64,000 nucleotides of DNA from Eulemur rufifrons. Taxonomy: Eukaryota; Chordata; Mammalia; Primates; Lemuridae. The stretch spans positions 38,605,501 through 38,669,500 of the forward strand of contig NC_090997.1 of the NCBI RefSeq assembly GCF_041146395.1, written 5' to 3'. A program made the translations under genes and the position numbers. Shown here one piece after another: positions 38,436 through 51,759 of this stretch (positions are counted from its first letter, which is position 1; every line of letters begins with the position of its first letter). A model generated the notes under the pieces. It was not told the DNA's origin. It saw only the letters and a list, made by a program, of their open reading frames with translations, and searched no databases.

Positions 38436-38860
38436 AATCTCCTTTTATACAGTTCCATGTCCCGTGTCCCTGCATTCCTCACTGCTGCCCCTGAACTCAG
38501 GGAGACTGCCCATCTTCACCTGGATTCCTCTACTCTGTGCCACAGTCTGGAAACTGTTTCTAGGCAATAAGCTGGGACAATCATCATGCTCATCTCATTT
38601 GTTTCAGGTCTCTTAGGATCATTGTCATTCATTGCCTGATGTCTAATTTATTGGAAATCAATGCTCCCTACATTTTATTCAGTTTTTTATTCATTTCAGG
38701 AAGGAGAGTAAATTCAGTCCTTATTATTTCATCTTGGCTGGAACCAGAAGTCCACTCTTCAACTTTTAAAACATTTATCTCCCCCAAGTTTGACCAACTT
38801 ATCTCTCTTAAATTATGCTCATTTTTTTCCAGTAATACATTAAAACTTTGACACTTTAAA
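38436..38860. repeat. Unresolved repeat-like sequence next to L1
   Basis: ATTCCTCACTGCTGCCCC, TTCAGGAAGGAGAGTAAATT and ATCTTGGCTGGAACCAGAAG look like text I associate with old interspersed repeats. I cannot name the family. Confidence 0.35.
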
Positions 38861-40474
38861 AAAATGTGACTTTGCCCTAGGAGGGGTCAGAAGGAAGCTT
38901 TCCACTGTTGCATTCAACTTGATGCTTCACTCATAATTTTCACCCATCAGCTTCATAAAAGGTCTTCAGTGTAAGCTATTGGGATCAATTTGACAGTAAG
39001 ACTTTGTATGATGAATGCATTCTCTAATTGTTAAAAAAGAAAAAACTAAGCAAAAGATTTCACTGCTATGTCTAATTCTTCTTCATCACTGCACTATTCT
39101 TTGCAGAAAAGTCTGGAAACCAGCCATATTCCCTTTTGTGTCCATTTTTTTTTTTTTTTTTTTTTTTGCTAACAGAGTGAGTTGGAATGTCATACAGACA
39201 TGTTTTTTTAACCATCTAAAAGAGGAAAAATATAAATTTGCCTACAATTACTTACATATATTTGTCTATCAAAATTATTGTAAAATCAAGTACTAAAATT
39301 TGAACATTAGACAAATTGAAAGTTCGACTTTCAGTGGTGACAGAATGTCTTATACCTACAGCTTGTTCATCCCTTTGGTGTGTTGGTGTGTACCCTCCTG
39401 GAGTTTGCTACAGGCTGACAAAGCTCCTCTCCTCTGCTGTTCTATCCTCCAGCAGGCATTATATCTCCTGGCATGTGAGAATATCATATTATGGAAGTTA
39501 TATCAATTTCAGTGGCAGAGAAAAAGGCTGTGCTCACAGCAAGTTCATAGCACACGTGACACTGCAAAATAGTTTCTTAACCTAGGACTAGGTACACAGG
39601 AGCTTTGGGCCGTCTGTGAACATCTTGAAATTATTTGCAAATGTTTGTGCATGTGTTCTTTTTTTGGGTTTTTTTTTTTTTTTTCTGTACGTGGAACCCA
39701 TAGCTTTTATTTGATACTCAAAGAGGGTTTTTAAATCCCTAAAATGTGAAGAGTCCTCCATGTAGTCCCTTTGCAGAGTAGAGAAACAGAACAATCTGGA
39801 CTCATTGTTAAAGGACTATAGAATGACACCCCCATAACATTTTCCTTTAAGGGTGAGTTAGGAATCCAGATCACTCAGGGCTCAGAGTTGACATTTTTGG
39901 CCTGATAATCTCCTATACCCCAAATTATAGCTGCTGGTTCAACAACAGGACAATAAGCTCTTTTGGTGGCTTAAAAAAATTAACTATCTTGTATTTGGTT
40001 TTTATTTCTTATGTTAAAAAATAAAATTGTAAACATATTCAGGTGAAAGTTTTGTTTAAGGCTTTAAAACATTTCTAGGAAACTGACATTTAAAAAAAAG
40101 AAACAAAGTTGCCCATTTACATGGTCAACCTTTCAAGTGAAAGCAACTAGGTGTTAGGTTACCAGATGTCTATGCTAAATTACGAAGCCAAGTTGATAAG
40201 ATTAATTATATTATATATCAACACTTGAATGATTTTTTAAAAATCACATTATTCTTTCTCACAGTGAACTATTTCTTTGCTATTTTCTTTCTTTCTAGCC
40301 AAACAGTGCCAAATTTCAGAATATAGGCTAGTCATTTTAATCGTTCTATAATTCTCTCTGTCATGATTCATATTGGGGAAATGTTATTTCTATGTCATTT
40401 CTAACAAATCAGAGCCTCTAAAACAGATTTTGTTCATAATAAAGTCTACTTCCTTATTTTTGAATAGTTCTTAT
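38861..40474. other. Intergenic, no confident feature
   Basis: Contains two T tracts (about 39,149-39,170 and 39,660-39,684). A moderately GC-balanced stretch at 39,330-39,570 has no recognised repeat. No gene was recognised. Confidence 0.5.
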
Positions 40475-41965
40475 TAAGCACTATCTTTTTTTCAGCCTTT
40501 TGAAGTACAATTGACAAATAAAATTTGTACATAGTCAAGATACACAATGTGATGTTTTGATATATTGTATACATTATGAAATTATTGCCACAATCAGGCT
40601 AATTGACATATACATCACTTCACATAGTTACCTTTTTTCCTGTGGTGAGAATATTTAATATGTACTTTCCGAGCAAATTTCAAATATACAATACATTATT
40701 AACTAGAGTTACCATGCTGTACATTAGGTCTCCAAAACTTATTCATCTTGTAACTACAAGTTTGTACCCTTTGACCAAAATCTCCCCATTTGTCCCACCC
40801 TGGACCCTGGTAATAAGCCTTCTACTCTCTGTTTCTATGATTTTGACTATTTTAGATTCCACATGTAAGAAAGATAATGCATTTGTTTTCTGTTTGCCTT
40901 ATTTCACTTAGCATAATGTCCTCCAGGTTTATCTGTGTTGTTGCAAATGATAGTATTTCCTTCTTTTTTATTGCTGAATAATATTCCTTGTGTGTGTGTG
41001 TGACACATTTTCTTTATCCATTCATCTGTTGATAGACACATAGGTTGTTTCCATATATTTTGGCTATTATAAATAATGCTGCAATAAATATGGGAATGCA
41101 GCTATCTATTTGAGATAGTGATTTTATTTTCTTTGAATATATACCTACAAGTGGGATTGCTGGATCATCTGGTAGTTCTATTTTAATTTTTGAGAGACCT
41201 GCATAATCTTTTCCATAATAGATGTATCAATTTATATTCCCACCAACAACATAAAGGGAAAGGGTTCCTTTTCTTCACATCCTCACCAACACTTACTATC
41301 TTTTGACTTTTTGTTAATAGCCATCCTGACATGAGTAAGGTGATATCTCATTGTGGTTTTCATTTACATTTCCCTGATGATTAGTGATATTGAGCACCTT
41401 TTCATATATCTGTTGGTGTTTGTATGTTTTCTTTGGAAAAATGTCTATTCAGGTCCTTTGCCCATTAATTGTGTTATTTGCTGTTGAATCGTGTGAGTTC
41501 CTTATATATTTTGGATATTAACGCCTTAGTGGATATATGGTTTGAAAATATTTTCCCCCATTCTGTAGGCGACCTCTCATTTTGTTAATTGTTTCCTTTG
41601 CTGTGCAGAAACTTTCCAGTTTGGTATAGTCTCACTGGTTTATTTCCACTTTCACTGCCTGTGTTTTTGATGGCACATCCAAAAAATCATCACCAAGATC
41701 AATGTTAATGGAGCTTCTCCTCTGTTTTCTTCTAAGAATTTTATGATTTCAGGTATTATGTTTAAATATTTAATCCATTTTGAGTCAATTTTTATGTATG
41801 GTAAACATAAAGATCCAATTCATTTTTTTTGCATGTAGCTATCAAGTTTTTCCATCATCAGTTATTGAAGAGACTATCCTTTCCCCACTCTGTATTTTTG
41901 TTGCCTTTGTCAAAGATTACCTAACCATATATGCATGGGTTTATTTCTGGTAAGCACCATCTTTT
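40475..41965 (-). mobile_element. 5'-truncated L1 (antisense) with target-site duplication
   Basis: The insertion is bounded by TAAGCACTATCTTTT (40,475-40,489) and TAAGCACCATCTTTT (41,951-41,965), 14 of 15 bases identical. Inside is a reverse L1 from 3' UTR to ORF2. The poly(A) tail reads as T at about 40,485-40,491. Then come GTGATGTTTTGATATATTGT, GTTTCCATATATTTTGGC, GGGATTGCTGGATCATCTGG and TGTTGCCTTTGTCAAAGATT. It is about 1.46 kb with no intact frame. Confidence 0.9.
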
Positions 41966-44900
41966 GATCTAAACCTTCCTTTGGTTTCCTTTTTGATACT
42001 TGGGAATGTTTCTTTGGTGAAAATAACAGTAACAATAAAGTCATCCTTAAAAAGAAATTCTACCATCCATTCATATTCTTTTTTGTGCCATGTCTCATAT
42101 TTGAATTATACTTAATTCTCTCTTTGGGAATTTCTTGATTTCTTCAATCCAAGAATTAAGCAAATAGTATATATCAAAAAAAGTAGTTTATCCCTAACAA
42201 CAGAGTCAGTAATATGTCAAAGTAAAAAAAATTTCAATAGGGAAGTATTTTTTTAATCACTGAAGCATTTTATCACATTATTATTAATAATATTTAGGAA
42301 TATGTCTGACTTGCCAGTTGTCTAATACAATAAATAGAGCTACAGATTCTGAATTTTTTATCAAGTCTTTTTTTTTGGTGAAAAATTATTCCTTATATAT
42401 GTTTTTTCCAAACTTATTTACTTAAATAATTATTTAAGTTTGTCTATTAGGCTCATTGTGTTGGGTGAAGTATTTTTCTCCCTAAAAGGGAATTACCATT
42501 TATCTATGCAATATTGATATAAAATGTCAGAATGCTGAGAGAGGTTAAATTTAACGTCAGCAATTGTAATCTCAAAAGTAGTATATGATTGTAGGAAATG
42601 CTTTTAATATGGTCTCTTAATTTATGGACCATAGTAATAATGACAGAGATGATATAGTCTGGTTATGCTTGCATATGGCTTTTGTTGAACAATGGCAGGC
42701 AGTTGGTGGCACAGGTGGCAAAAACATTAAGTTGCAGTGTCTTAGCATGATATGGCGACTATTTTAAGATCCATCCATGTGGAAACTTAAGCAGATCAAA
42801 GGAACTAAGTCTGATCTGTCAGTATCAAGCTACAATACTCACACTGCTTTTGAGTAAGGCCCTGATAAGTAAGCAAAGGTATTCAATTACTTTTTAAAAA
42901 TTAATCATCTTTACATAATGAAACTTTGCTTTACAAAGGTCGTAGTGACATTATTGTATCATGAGACAATTATTCATAAAACAAAAATATGAAAGATATA
43001 AGAAAACTATGTATTCTTGACATAAAACTCAAATTCTAGATAGGCTATGGAATTCAATCAAATTCGAGATTATAAAACAAAAAGTCCCAATACTGCTGCA
43101 ACTCTAAAGTAGAGATCATCTAAATATTCTCAGTCAGGTCAATCAATACTGGAAGAAAAGCAAAGGTACATAAGGACCAGAACTTGACTGGCTAAATATA
43201 TTATCTGCCTTACTAATGATTTTGCTATCTCAGTTATCCATAGCCTGAAAGCATGTAGTTTTCAAGTTTCATAGAACTGGGTCATTCAAATGTGTTAAAG
43301 TTGAAGATTTCTTCATGTTTCAATCCCAACCAATTTCCAATCAATCTGAGAGTTTAAAAAGTATCCCTAAAGTGGCAGTGAAACTCATTTAATTATCACC
43401 AATTGCCTTCAGCAGACCTCCTGGTGGAAATCTCTCATAAAAACTTTTAAAACTATTTTTAAAAAAGATAGTTTTTAAAATGTGGTAGCAGAAAGCTAGA
43501 GAACCTTCATTCAACAATGTGTATGAACTAATCATGTCCTGGAAATTTTTGAGAATGAAGAGAATAAAATTATTTGTCGAGTAATTAAATTATATCTGGC
43601 TGTATTTAATCCAACATAATTTTTTTAAACACATGTATTTGAAAAACATACTCTAGTCATAACTACTGATCTGTTAGAAGCACAGAAAAAAACACACGAA
43701 TCCCTCAATTATAAGAGCTAGCAATTTGACATACACCATCCATTTTACAGTAGCTTTCAAGGGGGAAAAACTATTTTAAATGAAGATAATTTATTTTAAT
43801 TGCCAATAATATTCTTTTATCCACATAATTACATACTTTTTTTCTTTTAGCAGCAAATCAGAATATGAGAGTAAATCTGCCGTGTGTCTGATATCTAAGA
43901 ATTTTTCAAAATTATGCTAGGTTATTGTCAATTATGGATAATACCATGGTAACCTGCTGCATTTCATAATCCATGCTCAAACTTTGACCTCTTTAGCATA
44001 CTAAGACTTGACAAGAGAATTTCTAGATATATTCAGGAATACCAGTGTTTTCCCTGCACAACTTATTCCGGGTAAAAATCACAGAGTTTTTTTTGTACAT
44101 TAAAAGCCAGCTGGAAGCTTTTGACAGGGAAATGTTCGGTGTTTTAGTGAAAGGCTTTCACTTCACATAAACAAAATTTTAATTTAACCTAAAATCCAAA
44201 CAGCAAATAACTGACTTGAACAGATTTCGTCTATACACAGGTTCGCACATGCGCAGTGACAACTTACTCCTCCCCCGTTGGCTGGCGAGTTCTTAAGGAA
44301 ATATCACTGTGGAATACATCTTAACTCTAGATACATTTATATGAAAAGACCTAAAATTGAGAAAATATGGTGTGTCTCAACTTTTTTTTTCTACTTCGTA
44401 TATCAGCCTACCTCTTCAAATCTTTTATGTTTCTATCACACTTTTGAATGGTATAGTTATGGCAGCACATTAAAAGGGTTAAAGACCTAAAGCAATGCTA
44501 AATAATTACAGCATAATCAATGGTAACTGTATAGTTAATACAGTTATATCTGTATCTATAATATCTATAATATAGTTATAATATCTGTATAATGTTTCAC
44601 AGTTAACTTTAAAAGCAGAGATACCTATCAGACCATTTAGTTCTTTCAATACCATGTTGCTTGTACTATGTAATCCTCACTAGGAAATGTTCTTGCATCT
44701 TCCAATGATGCATGACTTTTTCTTTGATTCCAGTGTAATGTTGCTTTTGCCAGGCCACTTACTCCTGCTCTAAACTTTCCCGCTTGACCTACTCAGCTTA
44801 GGAGCCCATCCAACAGATATCACCTTAACTATTAAGCCTCAGTTGTAGCAGGTATTAGTTAGATGGTGAGAGAGAGATATCAAATTTACCACATTTAGGC

Positions 44901-45745
44901 AAAAGAAGAATTAAAGTGGCTCATGTAATCCAAGCAAGTATTGAACAACCAAATCATAAGTAGGTCAAGGATATAGCTAAATCTCAGAAAATTCTGGAAA
45001 CATAGAGAGAGGCGCTGGACCATTGTTAAATATGTGCATGAAAATAGGGCATTTTCTAGAAGTGGAATGTTAGGCAGACACTTTCAGATGTCCCACACAC
45101 AGCAAAAAATAAAGTTTATACATTGCTTATCATCTGTAAAGACTTTCTGGCACTCTAGGTAGGAAAATCTGAGGTACAGATACTATGATTATGTTCAATA
45201 AATGGAAATATTGCAATAGTGGATCACTGACACATTCTGAAATTTTGCTCTTCAATACTAACTTTTTAAAAAGTTTAAAAAGTCACTAGACTTGCAAAAA
45301 TTACATTGATATTAAATATTTCTTCCTTGATTCCTGTGACCATTTGCTCCACATTTTACTACTTCAAAACTACAAATATAAAGAAGTAAAAATATCTGAT
45401 GCTTCTTATTTTTGTCTATTGTCTATAAATATTTTGATACTGCGTTGGTTATATAGTCTATGGAAGGACAAAGGTGTCAGAGCAAATGTTTCCTGATTTT
45501 CCTAATTTTTTATTAAATAAATATCTAAAAACAAGAGGAGATGAGAAATGTTGCTCCAGGTGAAACAGGAAGAAAAACCAAACAATAACAACAAAAAGGA
45601 ACATATTTACAAGAAAAATAAACTAGTGACATCAGAGCAGAAAAGAGAGGGAAAATTATTTTGGAGTAGTTTTTTAAAGCCACATGTATTCAACTCATCA
45701 GAACAAGGAGAACATGACAATCAAAGTTTATAGAGTTCATTACAC
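41966..45745. other. Intergenic, mostly unresolved AT-rich DNA
   Basis: No gene or confident repeat recognised over 3.8 kb. Local structures: a perfect 20-bp palindrome at 42,420-42,439, an imperfect inverted repeat at 43,443-43,480, and a 9-bp-arm hairpin at 44,524-44,546. A CpG-containing stretch at about 44,240-44,290 has CACATGCGCAGTG. Confidence 0.5.
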
Positions 45746-46769
45746 ATTAACCATAGTGTTCATGTCAGCCATATTATTAGTATTATCCCTGTTTGGTCAC
45801 AAGACTGCCAGTGGTAGAGCGAGAGTCTGAATCCAAGTACCCTGGTAACAAATTAATGCTCTTTCTCTTACTCTATGCTGCCTCCCATTCAAGCACATTA
45901 CATGCTTCCTACATGCTTAGAATGAGAAGTCTTTTCACTTCATATTACTCATCCATGCAAGGAGAATCATGGCATCTTTTCTGTCATTGAGTTGTTGGAA
46001 GATCAAATATGATGGTGCTTTGTAATAATAACATTTTACATATAAGGGATTGTTATAATTAAAATTCATAAAGAAAACAGTTGATGAGATTTCCCAGCCA
46101 CTAGTTATTATCTTTGAAGATTTAAGAAACAATAGTTGGAAATAATTTCTCTTTTGATTAGGCACACAGAGGGCCATTGTGGAGTTAGTAGTGCACCCAG
46201 TTTATGTCTCCTCACCTTGATGAAGATGCCGTGAAGTAAGGAAGCTCAGAGTAAATTAATAATATGATTAAAGTATTGAATAAATAAGACCCATGAGAAA
46301 ATAGAGGAGTTGGAATTAATTAGTCTGGAAACAATAATTGCCTCCTAATACATGAAGCATTATCACAAGAAAAATGTAGACCAACTTTTACTCTTCTTCT
46401 GAGAAATGACTTGAAAGTAACTGTGGAAATGTAATACAGACGTAACAAAGAACTTACTGATAGAGTTGTTTGTTAAATATTAAAACAGGCTATTGGAAGA
46501 TGTGGAGTTTCCTTTGCTGATGAATTTTCCAAAGAAAAATAGACACAAATCAATTTGGTATGGTCAAGGAGCAGATATACTTGCAATCAGGGAACTAGAA
46601 AAGATAAATTATTGAGATCTTATTTCAGTCTTTGAGAACTCTACACTTCTCTGGCTAATTCCCCTGATTAATGATAAAAGAGAAAGGTAAAACATTTTTC
46701 TAATTTCTAATTCATGCAGACTACATGAATCTGTTACTATTCTACAATATATGTAGTTTTTCTTTCCTT
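45746..46769. other. Intergenic with a MIR remnant
   Basis: An antisense MIR-like piece lies at about 45,775-45,895 (TATTAGTATTATCCCTG, GTCTGAATCCAAGTACCC). Nothing else was recognised. Confidence 0.45.
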
Positions 46770-47089
<320 letters not shown>

Positions 47090-47890
47090 TTATATGTCTT
47101 TGGAGATTATGTAATGTCATTTTGAGTGTGTATATTTTAAAATTTACATAACTAGAGCTTACCCCTTTTTCTTCCATTTTCAAAAAGCATTACTCTTTAA
47201 AGATCTACGTTGCTTCTAATTGCTGTGCAGTATTCAGTAGTTTGCATCCACAGCCCCTTCTTGTATATTCCTCTAGTGATACTAAGGTTGTTTCAAATTC
47301 CCTGCTTGTATAAACAGCGTTGTGAAAAAATATATTATATCAAATACTCTTTTTGTGAGATTTTTTTTCTCTCTCCCTTTCTCTTTAGGAGTGGGATCAA
47401 ACAATCATATAGTACATGCACAATGATTTTGCCAGATTTTCTTCAAAATGGCAGCAGCCAACTATGGAGAATTCTCATTTCACCATCAACACTTAGCATT
47501 ATCAAACTGGGTGATATTTCCCTATATGACAGGTGTAAAGTAATATCACATTGTTAATTTTCTTCTCTACTTACTGAGATAATATGCTTGTTATTTATTC
47601 ATATATTTTTTTCCTTCCTTCTCATCTAGGGTTTTCAGTCATATTGATTCTGGGAGTTCCCTCTATAGTACAGCTATTATTCCCTTGTCTATTCCTTATG
47701 TCTGTTCCATTCATCTATTTGTCTCCTACAACTGACATTTGGATCAGGATTGTAGTGGATTTACAGAGCAATTTCAGGATACTCTGCATCTTTACATTGT
47801 TCAGTCATTTCAGCTAAATGCGGCTCTCCATTTATCCAGATCTTGTTTAATGTCATTTAGTAGGCTTTTAAATTTTCTTCCTAGAGGACT
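47090..47890 (-). mobile_element. Old L1 fragments, antisense
   Basis: Diverged reverse L1: TTGCTGTGCAGTATTCAGTA, GATACTAAGGTTGTTTCAAA, CCATCAACACTTAGCATTAT, GTTCCATTCATCTATTTGTC and GGCTCTCCATTTATCCAGAT. The order agrees with an old L1 ORF2 read backwards, with gaps. Confidence 0.6.
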
Positions 47891-48279
47891 TAGCTATTAA
47901 TGATATCTCATCTAATACATGGTTATCTCACTAGAAGTTGACATGATTAACTAATTTAATGTACATGTTCAATATTAGCCCTGTTTATGCCTTTTATGTC
48001 TGCAGTCTTTATAAAACTTGTCAAGACAAGCAGGTCTGTTCAACTTGACCTGCGCAGTGTCTACACGGCTCTGTGCAAAGATGGACATTAATATGTACTT
48101 TTGATTAATTGATTCCTTATTTTTTCTCTTGTAAAATTCTTCTGAAAAAAATGATAAATTCTAAGACAATTACTTTTAGAAAAAGTAATTACAGAATCAG
48201 TAGTAATAGACATGAGTAATAGAATAATCCAGTCCCTCATTTACATTACAACGTGTTTAATAACTTTCTACTAGGTACC
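47891..48279. other. Intergenic, no feature seen
   Basis: No gene or repeat was recognised with confidence. Confidence 0.5.
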
Positions 48280-49918
48280 AGGCTGTTATGTGTTCTAGTA
48301 TGATCTGTGGATCCCTAGGATCCTGTTACTCTTTCAGGGAGTCTGTGAGATGAGAACTATTTAATATATTCATAACAATTCTAAAATACTATGTTTCTAC
48401 TGTGTTGACATTTGCCTTGATGGTGCAAAAGCAATGGAGGGTAATACTGCTAATGACTCCGCATGAATCAAGACAGTGACACCAAACTGCACCAGTAGTC
48501 ATTGTGTCCTTCATTGACATGCACTCACAACAAAAAAATAACATCAGTTTTATTTATTAAGAATAGCCATACTGAGACAGTAAAATTATTAATCTTATTA
48601 AATCTCAACCCTTGAATATAAGTCTTTTTAATATTTTGTGACAAAATGGAAAGTATGCATGCTGAAGTTACAGTGGTCATTTTTGAGGAGAAACACTTTT
48701 GCCATTATTTGAAAGCCAAATTAGCCACGTTTCTTCATGGAACACCATTATTACTTGAAAGAACAACTGGTTGACAACTATGATTATTCAGACTTAGATA
48801 TTTTGGAAACACTTTTTCAAAAATGAAAAAAGTCGAGGAGGGGAAAAAAATGAAAAAAGTGAGTCTGTCATTTCAAAATAAGCAACTGGCAATATTTGAT
48901 GCCAACACAAAATTGAAGATTTCAAATGAAAATCAGAATTTTGGAAAATTTTTATTCACTACTAGGAGCTTGACAGCTTCCCATGATTTTTTGATATTGT
49001 ATATTAGAATGTGTCAACATTTTAAAATTCTTTATAAACTAGTAAACCAATATTTTCCAAATGACCAATGTATTAAGTTACAAAATCATGCTTAGGTAAA
49101 AGATCCATTCAAATCTCAAAGTAGATCAATTAATTTATGCACAGTGAAAAAGTTATTGATATGTTTTTCGATTCCATGTTATAATTAACCTTTAAGGAAC
49201 TGCCACTTGTGGAGCTTTCGTGTAGTATCAAAGAAGGTATACACACTTGTCTAAAAAGTCTATAATACATTCGTCCCTTTCTAACTATATGTCTGTGTGA
49301 AGACATATCATCTTCAAATGTTTCAATCCAAACAGCAGATCACAGCAGACTGAACATGGAAACAGATGTGAGACTCTAGATGCTTTCTATTAATCAAGAC
49401 ATTAAAGAGATCTGCAAAATGAAGAATACTCTTCTTACTATTTTTTCTGATTTAGAAAATAGAATTATTTTTCAGAAGAATGTTATTTATGTTAACATTT
49501 TTATTGGTTTATTTTATAAGCCAACACAATAATTGGTTTATTATTGTTCTTTTTAAATAAAGGAATCCATAAACATTTTTTTATTTCAGCATATTACAGG
49601 GGTACAAATGTTTAGGTTACAGATATTGCCTTTGTCCTATCCAAGTCAGAGCTTCAAGCATGTCCATCCCTCAGACGGTGCACACTGCACATTAGGTGTG
49701 AATATACTCATCCCCTCCCCTCACCTGCCCGACACCCAATGAATGTTACTACTATATGTGTACTTAAGTGTTGTTCAGTTAAGTCTAAATTTTTTAGTTT
49801 CAATTTCTAATAGCAAATAATAATAGATATAACTTATATATATATATAAATTCCTTAGTCTTTTGAGTGGTTTTTAGGGTGTAAACTTCCTGAGATGAAT
49901 AAGTTTGTGAATCACTCC
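48280..49918 (+). mobile_element. hAT (Charlie-group) element with transposase remnant, split by an L1
   Basis: Landmarks of a Charlie-type autonomous element are visible in order: CTTTCAGGGAGTCTGTGAGA, AAAGCAATGGAGGGTAATAC, TTCATGGAACACCATTATTA, CCAATATTTTCCAAATGACC, TGTAGTATCAAAGAAGG, TATATGTCTGTGTGAAG, AATTTCTAATAGCAAATAAT, and a terminal GTTTGTGAATCACTCC. The transposase frame is broken by many stops. A short L1 lies inside (49,573-49,795). The 3' portion is homologous to the small hAT element at 4,830-5,654. Confidence 0.7.
49573..49795 (-). mobile_element. Young L1 3' end, strongly 5'-truncated, antisense
   Basis: Read on the minus strand it gives CTGAACAACACTTAAGTACA, GTATATTCACACCTAATG, ACCTAAACATTTGTACCCC, and CTGAAATAAAAAAA. 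It is the same 3' end type as the tails at 55,480-55,700, 58,287-58,424 and 58,603-58,895. About 220 bp, inserted in the hAT element. Confidence 0.85.
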
Positions 49919-50150
49919 TCTAGGAATAGGACTAAGAATGAAAGAGACAAAGTCCCTGCCCTCATCCTAGTTGGAGTATGCAGGTGAAGAAATACATAAA
50001 TGTAAATTCAGATTGTTTAAGGGCACTAAAAGAAATGAGGTGATATGATGCAGAGTACATGGGTAGAGGTGCTTTAAATGCAACATTCAGGGAAGTCTTC
50101 TCTGAGGAAGTTACAATTTGATCTGAGACATGACGAATGAGCAAAAGTGG
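49919..50150 (-). mobile_element. L2 3' region fragment, antisense
   Basis: Antisense L2: GTCCCTGCCCTCATCCTAG, AGGGAAGTCTTCTCTGAGGA, TTTGATCTGAGACATGACGA. Confidence 0.6.
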
Positions 50151-50164
50151 CCAATGAAAGAGTC

Positions 50165-51330
50165 AGCATCTGTAGCACTCTAGTTAGTGTTCACTCCTTT
50201 CATTTTACTGAAATTACCTTTGTCAAGGTTGTCAATGACCTCCATGTTGTCAATCTAATGATAATTTCTTATATTTCTCATTTTGTATTCAACTTCTCAG
50301 CGGCATTTAACAGAGTTGCTCATGCTTTTCTTGAAATGCTTCCTTCACTTGTTCTGCAGGCACCACACTTTCTTGGGTCTTTCTCTTTCACTAGTCACTC
50401 TTTCCTCAATCTCTTCAGCTGGTTCTTCCTCATTTTTCCAATCAATAAATATTGGAGCTCCCAAAGCTCAGTCGTTGGACCTCCTCACCCTTCATAGCTA
50501 CACTTGTTTGTAGATCTAATGACTTTAAATACTGTGCATACACTGATGAGCCCCAATTAGTATCTTCCACCTGACTTCTCCCTCAAATCCCAGACTCTTA
50601 CAGTCAACAACTATTCAACATTACCAGCTAGTTGTTTAATAGTTACTCCAAACTTAAGATATTCAACTGAATTCTGGTTCCTACCCCAACCTGTGCACTA
50701 AATCCGTTCCACCTGCTGTGTTCATCATCTTAAGAACATCATAATTCCATTTTGTTCAAATCAAAACCCTTTGAAGTATGCTTGACTTTTCTATTATCTA
50801 GTTCATCAGTAAAATCCTGTTGGCTCTAATTTCAAAGCGTCCAGAATCCTATCATTTCTCAACATGTCTTTTGTCACCATTCTAGTTTAAGTTACCATCA
50901 TCTCATCTCTTGCCTATACTCTCCTAATTGGTGTCTCTGATTCTGTTTTTGTCTCCCTGTAGGATACTATATAGCAGCCAAAGTGATTTATGTCAAACAT
51001 AACTTTAATAATGTCTGCTTTAAATCTTCCAAGAGCTTCCTATTTCACTCTGAATAAAAATCAAAATCCTCACCATGGCCTCTAACAAATGATTTAGTCC
51101 CTTCTCACTTTTCTAACACTTTCCATCCCACCTCTCGACTCCAGCACTAGACTTCTTGCTGTCCCCTGAACACAGCAAGCACACTCCTAATTTAGGACCC
51201 CTTTCACCTGTAGCTCCTTCCATTTGAAGTGCTCTTGTTTCAGATATTTACATGGCTTATTTATTCACTTTTTTTAGGTTTTGGCTCGAATATCATCTTA
51301 TTATGAAGACACTCTTCAACTTTCAGGTAA
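50165..51330 (+). mobile_element. L2 LINE block, sense
   Basis: Sense L2 ORF2 C-terminal and 3' text: AAGGTTGTCAATGACCTCCA, TTCAACTTCTCAGCGGCATT, TTGGACCTCCTCACCC, CTCTAATTTCAAAGCGTCCA, CATCATCTCATCTCTTGCC, AAGTGATTTATGTCAAACAT, CCTCACCATGGCCTCTAAC, and ACCTGTAGCTCCTTCC. Short open frames here are LINE remnants. Confidence 0.75.
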
Positions 51331-51339
51331 AGATACAGG

Positions 51340-51480
51340 ACTGAACACATGCATTTCCCTTAGCACCGTCCTCTACCTCCACTAAATGGCAGTTTATGAA
51401 TGTATTTTAAGCCCATAAACTCACAACGACAAAGAGAACAAAAGAAGAGACATTAATGACAAAATTTTGGAAAGAAGTAA
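51340..51480 (+). repeat. Old repeat fragment, related to 52,215-52,660
   Basis: ACTGAACACATGCATTTCCC and AACGACAAAGAGAACAAAAG match the pattern of the larger fragment 0.9 kb downstream. Possibly an L1M 5' UTR type; the family is not resolved. Confidence 0.4.
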
Positions 51481-51487
51481 CTGAAAG

Positions 51488-51508
51488 CACACACACACAC
51501 ACACACAC
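51488..51508 (+). repeat. (CA)10 microsatellite
   Basis: Ten CA units followed by CGTGC. Confidence 0.95.
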
Positions 51509-51759
51509 GTGCATTCGCACACCCCATGACTATCCATTCTTTTCATCTAACTTTATTTTTCTCAATAGCAATTAACCTAGATAAATATAAATAAATATAA
51601 ACGCAAGATATATATTTATTTTTAAATTTGTTTGTTGTCTTCTCCCTTTTGCCTCCTGTAGGCTGCATGATAGCAGCTTTTTAGTTGTGTTTAGTGTTAT
51701 ATTCTCAGGCTTTGGAATCATAGCACAGTCAAATTCAACATAAATTTTTGGCTGAATAA

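Noticed and set aside
50147..50513. Open frames of 76-116 codons
   Set aside because: Remnants of L2 sequence. No start context or conserved domain.
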